Assembly (NCBI GenBank): GCA_944387035.1
Contig: CALXDJ010000006.1
Span: 27,154-91,153 of the forward strand
Length of the DNA: 64,000 nucleotides
Origin: an uncultured Oscillospiraceae bacterium
GTDB taxonomy: Bacteria > Bacillota > Clostridia > Oscillospirales > Oscillospiraceae
Direction: 5' to 3'
Of the stretch, positions 1-9,394 are shown one piece after another (within the stretch, counting starts at the first letter, position 1; each line of letters starts with the position of its first letter). Made by a program: the position numbers and the translations under genes. The notes beneath the pieces were generated by a model. That model did no database searches, was not told where the DNA came from, and saw only the letters and a list, made by a program, of their open reading frames with translations.

Positions 1-1095
1 GGCGGTACCCTCATCAGCGGCAACCGCTGCGACCGTCCCATCACCGGCAAGGCAGACAGCGGAGAGCGCAACCTCTATGCTTACAAGCGCAAGCTGATTC
101 TGGGCTATAAGCCGGTTCCTGGCAGCCGGGGCAAGATCGGTCTGCCCCTGTGCCTGAACTTCTGGGAGCTGCTGCCCTTCTGGCATACGTTCTTTACCAA
201 GCTGGGCTTTGCCGTCTATCACAGCCCCCTGAGCAGCCGGGATCTGTATCTCAAGGGCCAGGGGACCATCCCCAGCGATACGGCCTGTTTCCCGGCCAAG
301 CTGGCCCACGGCCATATTCACTATCTGAGCAAGCTGGGCTTGGATGCCATTTTCTATCCCTGCATGACGTATAATCTGGATGAAGGCCTGGGCGATAACC
401 ACTATAACTGCCCGGTGGTGGCGTACTATCCCGAGGTGCTGGCAGGCAACTGCCCGGAGCTGCGTGAGACCCGGTTCATCTATGACTACGTGGGCATTCA
501 CCGGCCCAAGGACTTTACGAAAAAGGCCTATGTCATGTTGCAAAAGTACTTCCCCGGCATCTCCAAGAGCGAGGTGCGGGAGGCGGCGGACGCGGCCTAC
601 GCCGAGTACGCCCATCACATGTCCCTGGTGCGCAAGGAAGGCGAGCGGATCATGGACCAGGCCCGGGCGGAGGGACGGCGCATCATCGTCCTGGCCGGAC
701 GGCCCTATCATGTGGACCCGGAGATCAACCACGGCATCGATACCCTCATTACCCAGTTCGGTGCGGCGGTGGTGACGGAGGACTCCATCTCCAACCGGGT
801 GGAGAAGTTCCCCACCACGGTGCTCAACCAGTGGACCTATCATGCCCGGCTGTATGCGGCGGCCAAGTACTGCTGCGAGCACCGGGATATGGACTTGGTG
901 CAGCTGGTGAGCTTTGGCTGCGGCGTGGACGCCATTACGTCTGACGAGACCCGGGAGATTCTGCTGGCGGGCGGCAAGCTCTATACCCAGCTGAAAATTG
1001 ACGAGATCACGAATCTGGGTGCGGTGCGGATCCGGCTGCGGAGCCTGTTTGCCGCCCTGGATGAGCAGGATGAACAAAACAGCAAGGAGGCGTGA
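1..1095 (+). CDS. Acyl-CoA dehydratase activase-related protein, C-terminal part (5' end outside window)
   Basis: The reading frame is open from base 1 to the stop at 1093-1095, giving the last 364 residues of a larger protein. It matches the DUF2229-type segment of 2-hydroxyacyl-CoA dehydratase activase proteins. Visible signatures are the segment PSDTACFPAKLAHGH around residue 90, then FYPCMTYN and HYNCP, with conserved cysteines that could hold an Fe-S centre. The family usually has N-terminal ASKHA ATPase domains that drive ATP-dependent one-electron transfer to a dehydratase; those would lie upstream of this window. The next gene starts 4 bases after the stop, so the two are cotranscribed. 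In many Clostridia these parts form one very long polypeptide; here they are split. The substrate cannot be read from the sequence. Confidence 0.8.
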   Translation, partial: GGTLISGNRCDRPITGKADSGERNLYAYKRKLILGYKPVPGSRGKIGLPLCLNFWELLPFWHTFFTKLGFAVYHSPLSSRDLYLKGQGTIPSDTACFPAKLAHGHIHYLSKLGLDAIFYPCMTYNLDEGLGDNHYNCPVVAYYPEVLAGNCPELRETRFIYDYVGIHRPKDFTKKAYVMLQKYFPGISKSEVREAADAAYAEYAHHMSLVRKEGERIMDQARAEGRRIIVLAGRPYHVDPEINHGIDTLITQFGAAVVTEDSISNRVEKFPTTVLNQWTYHARLYAAAKYCCEHRDMDLVQLVSFGCGVDAITSDETREILLAGGKLYTQLKIDEITNLGAVRIRLRSLFAALDEQDEQNSKEA

Positions 1096-1099
1096 GAAA

Positions 1100-2415
<1,316 letters not shown>

Positions 2416-2419
<4 letters not shown>

Positions 2420-3075
2420 AAGCGCTGGTGCTGCTGGGCAGTCCCCGGCCCCAGGGCAATACCGCGGCACTGACGGCAATTTTATGCGATCAGCTTCAGC
2501 AAGGCGGTGTCCAGACGGAGGTACTTTCTCTTTACGAAAAAGAGATTTTGCCCTGTGTGGCCTGCCGCGGCTGTCAGCAGGACTGGAGTGCCTTTGCCTG
2601 TGTCCGGAAGGACGATGTGGCCTCCATTGCGGAGAAGATTCTGGATTGTGACCTGATGGTTCTGGCAACCCCCATTTACTCCTGGTACTGTACGCCGCCC
2701 ATGAAGGCCCTGCTGGACCGGCTGGTGTACGGCATGAACAAGTACTATGGGGAACGGCGGGGGCCGTCACTGTGGAAGGGAAAAGCTTTGGCCCTGCTGG
2801 AGACCTGCGGGTATCCGCCGGATAAGGGCTGTGATCTTCTGGAGGAGGGAATCCGGCGCTACTGCCGCCATTCCGGACTGCGGTATCTGGGCAGTCACGC
2901 CGAACGGCATGAGAGCTATGCGATTCCGTTTGTGAACGCAGAAAAAGAGCAGCGGACCCGGGCGTTTGCGCTCCGGCTGCTGGACGCATTGCGAGGATGT
3001 GAACCGGCGGCCGCGGATTCTGAGAAGAAATCCGGAAGTGATTGCCCGCTCCCCAAGGGAAACGACAAAGTTTGA
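2416..3075 (+). CDS. Flavodoxin-fold NAD(P)H-dependent FMN reductase family protein
   Basis: This 219-residue protein has the N-terminal flavodoxin-like motif LGSPRPQGNTAAL (residues about 7-19), typical of the phosphate-binding loop of the NADPH-dependent FMN reductase/iron-sulfur flavoprotein family. Further family signs are CVACRGCQ near residue 47 and TPIYSWYCTPPMKALLDR near residue 85. The start overlaps the upstream stop (ATGA), so translation is probably coupled. As the last gene before a strong terminator, it may supply or remove electrons for the dehydratase-type proteins; that link is inferred from position only. The C-terminal 25 residues are low-complexity and charged. Confidence 0.8.
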
Positions 3076-3077
3076 CA

Positions 3078-3116
3078 CACCGGCAGCAGCCCGAAGGCTG
3101 CTGCCGGTGCCTTTTT
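3078..3116 (+). terminator. Rho-independent terminator after the flavoprotein gene
   Basis: A perfect 14-bp stem (3078-3091 with 3096-3109) closes a CGAA tetraloop and is followed by CCTTTTT. It starts just after the stop at 3075 and ends the dehydratase-type operon. Confidence 0.93.
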
Positions 3117-3129
3117 CGGGGAATTTGGA

Positions 3130-3159
3130 TTGACGGGAGAGACTGTTTCGGTGTAAAAT
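3130..3159 (+). promoter_or_regulatory. SigA-type promoter for the methyltransferase operon
   Basis: TTGACG (3130-3135) and TAAAAT (3154-3159) are separated by 18 bp. The element lies directly after the terminator and 35 bp upstream of the methyltransferase start. Confidence 0.65.
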
Positions 3160-3193
3160 ACTATGTATTTTTATGTGAATCGGAGGAACGGCT

Positions 3194-4057
3194 ATGTGGA
3201 TTGCGGAGAAGTGGCAGGACTATGAGCTTTTGGACTGCGGTGACGGCGAAAAGCTGGAGCGGTGGGACAAGCAGCTGCTGGTACGGCCAGACCCTCAGGC
3301 CATTTGGGCATCGCCCCGCCGTCACCCGGGCTGGAAACGGGCAAGCGGACGATATCTTCGCAGCCAGACCGGCGGCGGACACTGGGAGAAGGGTTCCCTG
3401 CCGGAGAGCTGGAAGATTCATTATGGAGAGCTGACCTTCCAGGTCAAGCCCATGAATTTCAAACATACGGGACTGTTTCCCGAGCAGGCGGTCAACTGGG
3501 ATTTTGCCATGGAGAAGATCCGCAATGCCGGGCGGCCCATCCGGGTACTGAATCTGTTTGCTTACACCGGCGGCGCCACGGTGGCCTGCGCCAAGGCAGG
3601 TGCCAGCGTGTGCCATGTAGACGCGGCCAAGGGCATGGTGGCCTGGGCCAAGGAAAATGCCCGGCTCTCCGGATTGGAGGATGCCCCCATCCGCTGGATT
3701 GTGGATGACTGCGCCAAGTTTGTGGAGCGGGAGATCCGCCGGGGGAAAACGTATGATGCCATCATCATGGACCCGCCCAGCTATGGCCGGGGCCCTGGCG
3801 GCGAGGTGTGGAAGCTGGAGGAGAATCTCTATTCCTTCGTCAAGCTCTGCGCCGGAGTGCTGTCGGATAAGCCGCTGTTTGTGCTGATCAACTCTTATAC
3901 CACGGGACTGGCTCCCTCAGTGCTGGGGTACTTACTGCACCTGCTGGTGGCGGAGAAGTTCGGCGGCAAGTGCACCTGGGACGAGCTGGGACTTCCGGTG
4001 ACGGAGACGGGCCTGGCACTGCCCTGCGGCGCCACAGGCCGCTGGTTCAGCGAATAA
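3194..4057 (+). CDS. Class I SAM-dependent methyltransferase, RlmI/YwbD-like
   Basis: This 287-residue protein resembles the catalytic domain of 23S rRNA cytosine-5 methyltransferases (RlmI/RlmK/YwbD group). It shows the SAM-binding segment NLFAYTGGATVACAKAGA near residues 117-134, an acidic motif VCHVDAAKG, and the catalytic MDPPSYGRGP near residue 193. It lacks the N-terminal PUA domain found in full-length RlmI, as many Clostridial relatives do. It has its own promoter and starts a run that leads into VanZ and the ECF transporter genes. The exact RNA target is unknown. Confidence 0.82.
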   Translation: MWIAEKWQDYELLDCGDGEKLERWDKQLLVRPDPQAIWASPRRHPGWKRASGRYLRSQTGGGHWEKGSLPESWKIHYGELTFQVKPMNFKHTGLFPEQAVNWDFAMEKIRNAGRPIRVLNLFAYTGGATVACAKAGASVCHVDAAKGMVAWAKENARLSGLEDAPIRWIVDDCAKFVEREIRRGKTYDAIIMDPPSYGRGPGGEVWKLEENLYSFVKLCAGVLSDKPLFVLINSYTTGLAPSVLGYLLHLLVAEKFGGKCTWDELGLPVTETGLALPCGATGRWFSE

Positions 4058-4066
4058 GTCAATACA

Positions 4067-4666
4067 ATGCGCTATGTGTGGATCACCGCGGACTATCTGC
4101 GGAAAATGCTGCCGGGCATTCTGGCGGCGCTGGTTGTGTATGGCTGTCTATATCCCTGGCGGTGCCGGCGGCTGCAAACGGCCGGCCTGGTTAGCCTCCG
4201 GCGGCGGGAAATTGCGCTGATGCTTTTCTGGATGTTCTGCGGCGGCATGGTTTTGCTGACGCTGACCCCCCGGGAGTTTGACTTGACCGCCGTACTGTGC
4301 TGGGGCTGGGCAGGACCCTTTTTCCGGCTGGGCGATGTTAATCTGATTCCGTTTCAGACGGTTCGTTTGAATGGGATGCTGCTGTACATCCTGTTGGGAA
4401 ACATTTTGATGTTTTTACCCTTTGGATTTTTTCCCGCTTTGCTGTGGCGGGGATCTACCTGGAAGCGCGCCCTGGTGACGGGGCTTTGTGTCACCGGTTT
4501 TATCGAGTGCTGGCAGCTGCTGGTGGGACGGGCCTTTGATATCGACGATCTGTGGCTCAATACTCTGGGAGCGATGACAGGCTTCTGGCTGCTGCGGCTG
4601 TTGGAGCGGTTGGCTCCGGCCCGGGTGGAGACGTTCCGCGTGGGCCCATATGATACGAGGAAATGA
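4067..4666 (+). CDS. VanZ family membrane protein
   Basis: This 199-residue protein has four to five hydrophobic segments. It carries the VanZ-type region TLTPREFD (near residue 65) followed by VNLIPFQTV, a membrane segment containing NILMFLPFGFF, and IECWQLLVGRAFDIDDLWLNTLGAMTG near the C-terminus, which is the hallmark of the family. VanZ proteins are linked to low-level teicoplanin resistance, but most members have no known function. It starts 9 bases after the methyltransferase and ends 8 bases before ecfA1, so it is part of the same transcript. Confidence 0.85.
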   Translation: MRYVWITADYLRKMLPGILAALVVYGCLYPWRCRRLQTAGLVSLRRREIALMLFWMFCGGMVLLTLTPREFDLTAVLCWGWAGPFFRLGDVNLIPFQTVRLNGMLLYILLGNILMFLPFGFFPALLWRGSTWKRALVTGLCVTGFIECWQLLVGRAFDIDDLWLNTLGAMTGFWLLRLLERLAPARVETFRVGPYDTRK

Positions 4667-4674
4667 GGACAACT

Positions 4675-5520
4675 ATGGCGGAGATCATCCGAACGGAAAA
4701 TTTACGGTATGCCTATCCGGTGGAGGAGGGCGAGACGCCGGTTTACGCGCTCAGGGGCGTGGACTTAGGCATTGCGCGGGGCAGTTTTGTCGTGGTGCTG
4801 GGACATAATGGCTCCGGCAAATCCACCTTGGCCAAGATGCTCAACGCCGTTCTGGTGCCGACGGAGGGAAGCGTTCTGGTTGAGGGCATGGATACCGCAG
4901 ATGAACGGCTCCTGCTGGCCATACGCCAGCGGGTGGGCATGGTGTTTCAGAATCCGGACAACCAGATTGTGGCCAACGTGGTAGAAGAAGATGTGGCCTT
5001 TGCGCCGGAGAATCTGGGTGTTCCGCCGGAGGAGATCCGCCGCCGGGTGGACGAGGCCCTCAAGGCGGTGGGGATGAGCGAGTTTACCACCCATGCGCCC
5101 CATCTGCTCTCCGGCGGACAGAAACAGCGCATCGCCATCGCGGGCGTGCTGGCCATGGAGCCGGAGTGCATCGTGCTGGATGAAGCCACCGCTATGCTGG
5201 ACCCTGTGGGGCGGCGGGAAGTCCTGGCCACTGTCCACCGGCTCAACCGGGAGAAGGGGATGACCGTCGTGCTCATTACCCATCACATGAACGAGGCCGA
5301 AGAGGCCGACCGGGTGGTGGTGATGGACGATGGGGCAGTGGTGATGGACGGCTCCCCCAAGGAAGTCTTTACCCAGGTGGAGCCTCTGCGTTCCCTGGGG
5401 CTGACGGTACCGGATACGGTGGATCTGCTGGACCGGCTGCGCCATCATGGCGTGGAGGTTCCGCTGGACGCTTTGCGCGTCGAAGAGTGTGCCGACGCCA
5501 TTGCGGCGGCTTTGCAATAA
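4675..5520 (+). CDS. ecfA1: Energy-coupling factor transporter ATPase 1
   Basis: This 281-residue ABC ATPase belongs to the ECF transporter module. It has Walker A GHNGSGKST (near residue 45), Q-loop VFQNPDNQI, signature LSGGQKQR (near residue 143) and Walker B CIVLDEATAMLDP (near residue 165). The PDNQ in the Q-loop is typical of EcfA. I chose the ATG at 4675 because GAGGA sits 5 bases upstream; an in-frame ATG at 4663 has its purine run directly abutting it. It pairs with EcfA2 and EcfT to energise substrate-binding S components, none of which is encoded nearby, so this is probably a shared (group II) module. Confidence 0.93.
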   Translation: MAEIIRTENLRYAYPVEEGETPVYALRGVDLGIARGSFVVVLGHNGSGKSTLAKMLNAVLVPTEGSVLVEGMDTADERLLLAIRQRVGMVFQNPDNQIVANVVEEDVAFAPENLGVPPEEIRRRVDEALKAVGMSEFTTHAPHLLSGGQKQRIAIAGVLAMEPECIVLDEATAMLDPVGRREVLATVHRLNREKGMTVVLITHHMNEAEEADRVVVMDDGAVVMDGSPKEVFTQVEPLRSLGLTVPDTVDLLDRLRHHGVEVPLDALRVEECADAIAAALQ

Positions 5521-5544
5521 ACAGACGGGAAGGGACGAGAGACG

Positions 5545-6411
5545 TTGGAACCAATCCTGCAAATCAAACATCTGACCCATACCTACGGCGTGGGTACCCC
5601 CTTCCAGCGCAGCGCGGTGGAGGATATGAGCTTTGAGGTCCGGGAGGGAGAATTCCTGGGGATCATGGGGCATACCGGCTCCGGCAAGTCCACCTTGATC
5701 CAGCACCTCAACGGCCTGCTCAAGCCCACCAGCGGACAGGTTCTGCTGGCAGGAAAGGATATCTGGGCCGAACCCAAGAAGATTCGGGAGGTGCGCTTCC
5801 GGGTGGGGCTGGTGTTCCAGTATCCGGAGTATCAGCTCTTTGAAGAGACGGTATATAAAGATATTGCCTTCGGCCCCGCCAACATGGGCCGCACCGGCGC
5901 GGAGCTGGACCGGTGTGTCCGAGAGGCGGCCCGTTTGGTGGGCATCCGGGATGAGCAGCTGGATAAGTCCCCCTTTGAGCTCTCCGGAGGCCAAAAGCGC
6001 CGGGTGGCCCTGGCTGGGGTACTGGCCATGGAGCCGGATGTCCTGGTTCTGGACGAGCCCACCGCGGGTCTGGACCCGGCAGGCCGGGAAAATCTCATGG
6101 CCAATATCCGGGATTATCACCGCAATAAGCAGAAAACCATTGTGTTGGTCAGCCACAGCATGGATGAGATCGCGCAGAATGCGGACCGGATTCTGGTTCT
6201 CAAGGGCGCCCACATTCTCATGAGCGGCACCCCGGCGGAAGTGTTTGCCCGGGGGGAGGAGCTGCTCTCCGCGGGATTGGATGTGCCGGAGGTCACCCGG
6301 ATCGCCATGGCCCTGCGGGACCGGGGGCTTCCCATTGATCCGGCGGTCTATACCGTGGAAGCCTTGGAGCGGCAGCTGCTGGCGCTGCGGAAAGGCGGTG
6401 CGGCATGCTGA
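5545..6411 (+). CDS. ecfA2: Energy-coupling factor transporter ATPase 2
   Basis: This 288-residue second ECF ATPase has Walker A GHTGSGKST (near residue 41), Q-loop FQYPEYQLFEETV, signature LSGGQKRRVAL (near residue 150) and Walker B VLVLDEPTAGLDP. Translation most likely starts at TTG 5545, preceded by an AAGGGA-type purine run. The gene is 24 bp after ecfA1 and overlaps ecfT by 7 bp, giving the canonical A1-A2-T order. The C-terminal EcfA extension (about residues 240-288) is present. Confidence 0.93.
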   Translation: MEPILQIKHLTHTYGVGTPFQRSAVEDMSFEVREGEFLGIMGHTGSGKSTLIQHLNGLLKPTSGQVLLAGKDIWAEPKKIREVRFRVGLVFQYPEYQLFEETVYKDIAFGPANMGRTGAELDRCVREAARLVGIRDEQLDKSPFELSGGQKRRVALAGVLAMEPDVLVLDEPTAGLDPAGRENLMANIRDYHRNKQKTIVLVSHSMDEIAQNADRILVLKGAHILMSGTPAEVFARGEELLSAGLDVPEVTRIAMALRDRGLPIDPAVYTVEALERQLLALRKGGAAC

Positions 6412-7211
6412 AGGATATTACCCTGGGCCAGTATTTCCCGGGAAATACCGTTGCCCATCGTCTGGATCCCCGGACAAAGATTTTATTGGTGCTCTTTTAC
6501 ATTGTGGCCCTTTTCTGTGCCCAGGGTGTGGTGACGTATACGCTGTTGGCGCTGTGTCTTGCCATCTGCGTGCGAATTTCCCATGTGGGAATTCGCCAGC
6601 TGGTGCGGGGCCTCAAGCCGGTCCTCTTCATCATGATCTTCACCGGGGTGCTGAACCTGTTTTTCACCCCCGGCGGGCGGAATCTGGTGGAGTGGGGCGT
6701 GATCCGGATTTCCGAGCAGGGCCTGCACAATGCGGTGTTTATGGTTTTGCGGATCATGCTGCTGATTATGGGCACCTTCCTGATGACGTATACCACCAGC
6801 CCCATCAGTTTGACCGACGGACTGGAGCGGCTGCTCAACTGGATGAAGCGATTCCATGTGCCGGTCCACGAACTGGCCATGATGATGTCCATTGCCCTGC
6901 GTTTCATTCCCACCCTCATTGAGGAGACGGATAAAATCATGTCTGCCCAGAAGGCCCGGGGCGCGGATTTTGAAAGCGGCAGCCTGATCCAGAAGGCCAA
7001 AGCGTTGATTCCCATTCTGGTGCCTCTGTTCATCAGTGCCTTCCGCCGGGCTGACGAACTGGCTACGGCCATGGAGTGCCGCTGCTATCACGGCGGCGAG
7101 GGCCGGACCCGGCTCCATGTGCTGCGCTACGAGGGCCGGGACATTACGGCATTGTGCCTGGGCGGGGCCATCATGGTGGGTGTCATCGTGATGAGCCGGT
7201 TCGGGCTGTAA
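6405..7211 (+). CDS. ecfT: Energy-coupling factor transporter transmembrane protein EcfT
   Basis: This 268-residue membrane protein begins KDITLGQYFPGNTVAHRLDPR, typical of EcfT. It has four to five transmembrane segments and the coupling-helix motifs around ALRFIPTLIEETDKIMSAQKARGADF (near residue 165) and RRADELATAMECRCYHGGEGRT (near residue 213), where the Ala-Arg-Gly-type motifs contact the ATPases. It overlaps ecfA2 by ATGCTGA at 6405-6411. Its 3' quarter is one end of the ancient tandem duplication described separately: a decayed copy of bases from 6976 on lies at 8297-8476. Confidence 0.93.
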   Translation: MLKDITLGQYFPGNTVAHRLDPRTKILLVLFYIVALFCAQGVVTYTLLALCLAICVRISHVGIRQLVRGLKPVLFIMIFTGVLNLFFTPGGRNLVEWGVIRISEQGLHNAVFMVLRIMLLIMGTFLMTYTTSPISLTDGLERLLNWMKRFHVPVHELAMMMSIALRFIPTLIEETDKIMSAQKARGADFESGSLIQKAKALIPILVPLFISAFRRADELATAMECRCYHGGEGRTRLHVLRYEGRDITALCLGGAIMVGVIVMSRFGL

Positions 7212-7257
7212 GAATTGCATAGAAAGAAGCGAGGAACCGCCTGGGAAAGGAGCTCCT

Positions 7258-8151
7258 ATGAAGAAGCAGTGGATGCAGATTACGTCTTTGGTACTCAATT
7301 GCGTGCTGATCGTGCTGGTATTCTGGCAGGGGGCCCGGTTGGACGATTTGGAGCTGGAGATGCGCAGGGGGCTTAATGGTTTGGAGACTGCCACCCGTTC
7401 GGAGACAGCAAGTGTGGCCAGCCGGGTGGAGCGGATCCTGGATGAGCGGGCGCGGGTCATTGCAGATTACGAGCTGATGCCCACAGGGCTGGATCATGAG
7501 ACGCAGACGCTCTTGGCAAACTGGCGCGTGACTCTGCGTCAGTGGAGCGCGGACACGCAGGTGACCGCAGAGATGACCGTATCCGGCAAGAAGCAGTCCC
7601 TTTCCCTGGAACATCAGGGCAGCGGCGTGTTCTCCGCGCCGGTATCCCTGCCGGTGGAGCTGGGGACCGGGATTGACACCGCCGTGGTGACGGTGACCAC
7701 CGGCGGCATCAGCTCCCGGGAGGAGATCGGGGGCTGGGAGGATATTTCCATGCTGCTGCCGGTGCAGTACAGCGGCGGAGGAGCCGGCTACAGCGCAGAG
7801 CTTCAAAATGGAAACGTGGAGATCGATCGCCGGGAGGTTTCCCTGCGGAATTGGAATCGGGAGGCGGCTTCCGTGCATGACCCGGTGTTCCGGATGCTGT
7901 GCAACGGAACCGTGGTGCAGGAGCGGCCCGGTGTGCGGGCCTACGATGAGGAGGACGCGGTAACCTACAGCACCAGCTGGAAACCGCAGCCCTGCAAGGC
8001 AGGGGATGAGCTGGCGGAGACCTTTACCTGTACCGATGACTATGGCCTGACCTATACCTTTGTGCTTGCCCGCTACCGGATTGCGGAGGACGGCACATTG
8101 GGAGAGGATTATCAAGATGGCGATCAGTACCCGACTTTGACTTGGGAGTAA
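7258..8151 (+). CDS. Membrane-anchored hypothetical protein, paralog A
   Basis: I do not recognise a family for this 297-residue protein. Residues 1-25 form an N-terminal signal anchor (MKKQWMQ followed by a hydrophobic stretch to WQGARL). A short predicted coiled coil follows (about residues 28-60), then an extracytoplasmic, probably beta-rich domain ending in PTLTWE. It is a tandem-duplicate paralog of the protein at 8524-9384: the first 30 residues are almost identical, the C-terminal block TCTDDYGLTYTF matches TCEDAFGLHYEF, and the middle has diverged strongly. The start has AAAGGAG 6 bases upstream. It lies downstream of ecfT in the same orientation and is probably cotranscribed. A surface or cell-wall role is a guess from topology. 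Confidence 0.75.
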   Translation: MKKQWMQITSLVLNCVLIVLVFWQGARLDDLELEMRRGLNGLETATRSETASVASRVERILDERARVIADYELMPTGLDHETQTLLANWRVTLRQWSADTQVTAEMTVSGKKQSLSLEHQGSGVFSAPVSLPVELGTGIDTAVVTVTTGGISSREEIGGWEDISMLLPVQYSGGGAGYSAELQNGNVEIDRREVSLRNWNREAASVHDPVFRMLCNGTVVQERPGVRAYDEEDAVTYSTSWKPQPCKAGDELAETFTCTDDYGLTYTFVLARYRIAEDGTLGEDYQDGDQYPTLTWE

Positions 8152-8160
8152 GGAGACGCA

Positions 8161-8300
8161 ATGCGCAAGATTACTGGGAAGCTCCTGTATCACGGCACGG
8201 CCTGCCGCGGCTGGCAGGTACAGAGGAATGCCGTGGCTGTCTGCGAAACGCCCTGACGAAGATCACCGGCGTTCCGGTGTATCTGACCGGCTGCGGGCGG
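8161..8300 (+). pseudogene. Truncated truA 5' fragment (relic)
   Basis: This 140-bp stretch aligns with the first 150 bp of truA at 9395-9544. By hand I count 18 mismatches plus one 10-base deletion near codon 31, which shifts the frame into a TGA. Homology stops at GCGG (8297-8300), exactly before the catalytic Asp codon of the GRTDAGVH motif. It retains an ATG preceded by AAGGAG, so a 31-residue peptide could still be translated, but it cannot be a pseudouridine synthase. Confidence 0.93.
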
Positions 8301-8476
8301 TAACCGGATCCAGACGGCCAAAGCGCTGCTTCTGATTCCGGTGTCCCCGTTCATCAGCGCCTCCCGGCGGGCCGATGAGCTGGCCACAGCCATGGAGCGC
8401 CGCCGCTGCCGCGGCGCTGCGCCTGGGCAGCGCCATCATGGTGGGCGTCAGCGTAATGAGCTGCTTTTGGCTGTAA
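8297..8476 (+). pseudogene. Truncated ecfT 3' fragment (relic)
   Basis: The segment aligns with ecfT from base 6976 to its stop at 7211. Retained blocks encode FISA.RRADELATAMERR and, after an internal deletion of about 55 bp, a terminal membrane-helix remnant ending at a TAA (8474-8476). It has no start codon and is fused to the truA relic. The 47 bp after the stop also match the spacer after the functional ecfT. Confidence 0.92.
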
Positions 8477-8523
8477 GAATCGCATAAAGGTACGGGATAA
8501 ACCGCCTGGGAAAGGAGACTCCC

Positions 8524-9384
8524 ATGAAGAAGCAGTGGATGCAGATGGCGTCTTTGGTGCTCAATTGCGCGCTGATCCTGCTGGTATTCTGGCAGGGAGC
8601 CCGACTGGAGGATCTGGAGCGGCAGACGGATGACGGCCTGGAGGACTTGGAGCAGCGGCTGGACATGGGGTTGGAGGAAGCAAAGAAACAGGAAGCGGAG
8701 AGTGCCCCAACGGTCCGCTTTGCGCAGGTGCGGGTGGATACCGCCAGCCGGATGCTGACCATGGATGTGACGGTGGAGGGGGCGGAAGGCGCGGAGCTTC
8801 CTGCAGACCTGGGTTTTTGCAGTCCGGGTGAGCCATACCGCCTATCCTGGACCCAGGTGCATTTGGAGCGGCAGGCGGATGGGCGAACCCTTTCCCAGAC
8901 GGTGACGATTCCGCTGGATCTGGAGGCCGGTCTGGAGCTGCGGCAGCTGGATGACACGGTGCTCTTGCGCCTCGATTCCATGGTGTCCTTACTGCCGCTG
9001 CAGCTGTCCGACGGCGGGGCCTCCTGGCACTACAGCAGCCAGGCAGAGATGTTCTACCAGTGCGACTGGTACGCCTCGTTCCAGGACCCATCTGGCGAGG
9101 AAGCAAAAGCCAGAAACGGTGCATTCCATGTTTACCGAAACGGAAAACGAGTGTTCACCGGCCAAGAGACTGAAAAGTGGTATGTGCTGGAAGCAGATGG
9201 AGAGCGGGTGGATGCTATGCGTTTTGATTGTGCACCTGGAGACCATATGCGCTTGACCTATACCTGCGAGGATGCGTTTGGCCTGCATTATGAATTTCCC
9301 ATCAGGGAACAGGTGGCCCTTGCCTGGGACGACATGCGCGACTGCCCCCTGTCCCACATCCCGACTGTTACCTGGCCGGAGTAA
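8524..9384 (+). CDS. Membrane-anchored hypothetical protein, paralog B
   Basis: This 286-residue protein is the duplicate partner of the protein at 7258-8151. It has the same N-terminal anchor (MKKQWMQMASLVLNCALIL) and a heptad-like segment of about residues 30-60 rich in Leu, Glu and Asp (EDLEQRLDMGLEEAKK). Its extracytoplasmic region aligns with paralog A only in blocks, for example SLLPLQLSDGGASW against MLLPVQYSGGGAGY, and it ends PTVTWPE. AAAGGAG lies 6 bases before the ATG. The truA start is 11 bases after its stop. The function is unknown; survival of both copies as intact frames beside decayed flanks implies that both are used. Confidence 0.75.
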   Translation: MKKQWMQMASLVLNCALILLVFWQGARLEDLERQTDDGLEDLEQRLDMGLEEAKKQEAESAPTVRFAQVRVDTASRMLTMDVTVEGAEGAELPADLGFCSPGEPYRLSWTQVHLERQADGRTLSQTVTIPLDLEAGLELRQLDDTVLLRLDSMVSLLPLQLSDGGASWHYSSQAEMFYQCDWYASFQDPSGEEAKARNGAFHVYRNGKRVFTGQETEKWYVLEADGERVDAMRFDCAPGDHMRLTYTCEDAFGLHYEFPIREQVALAWDDMRDCPLSHIPTVTWPE

Positions 9385-9394
9385 GGAGAACTGT

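Noticed and set aside
8161..8476. Possible sequencing or assembly error creating the broken truA/ecfT patch
   Set aside because: Intact truA and ecfT exist nearby, the relics carry many scattered substitutions, and the flanking orfs are diverged, all signs of real and old duplication.
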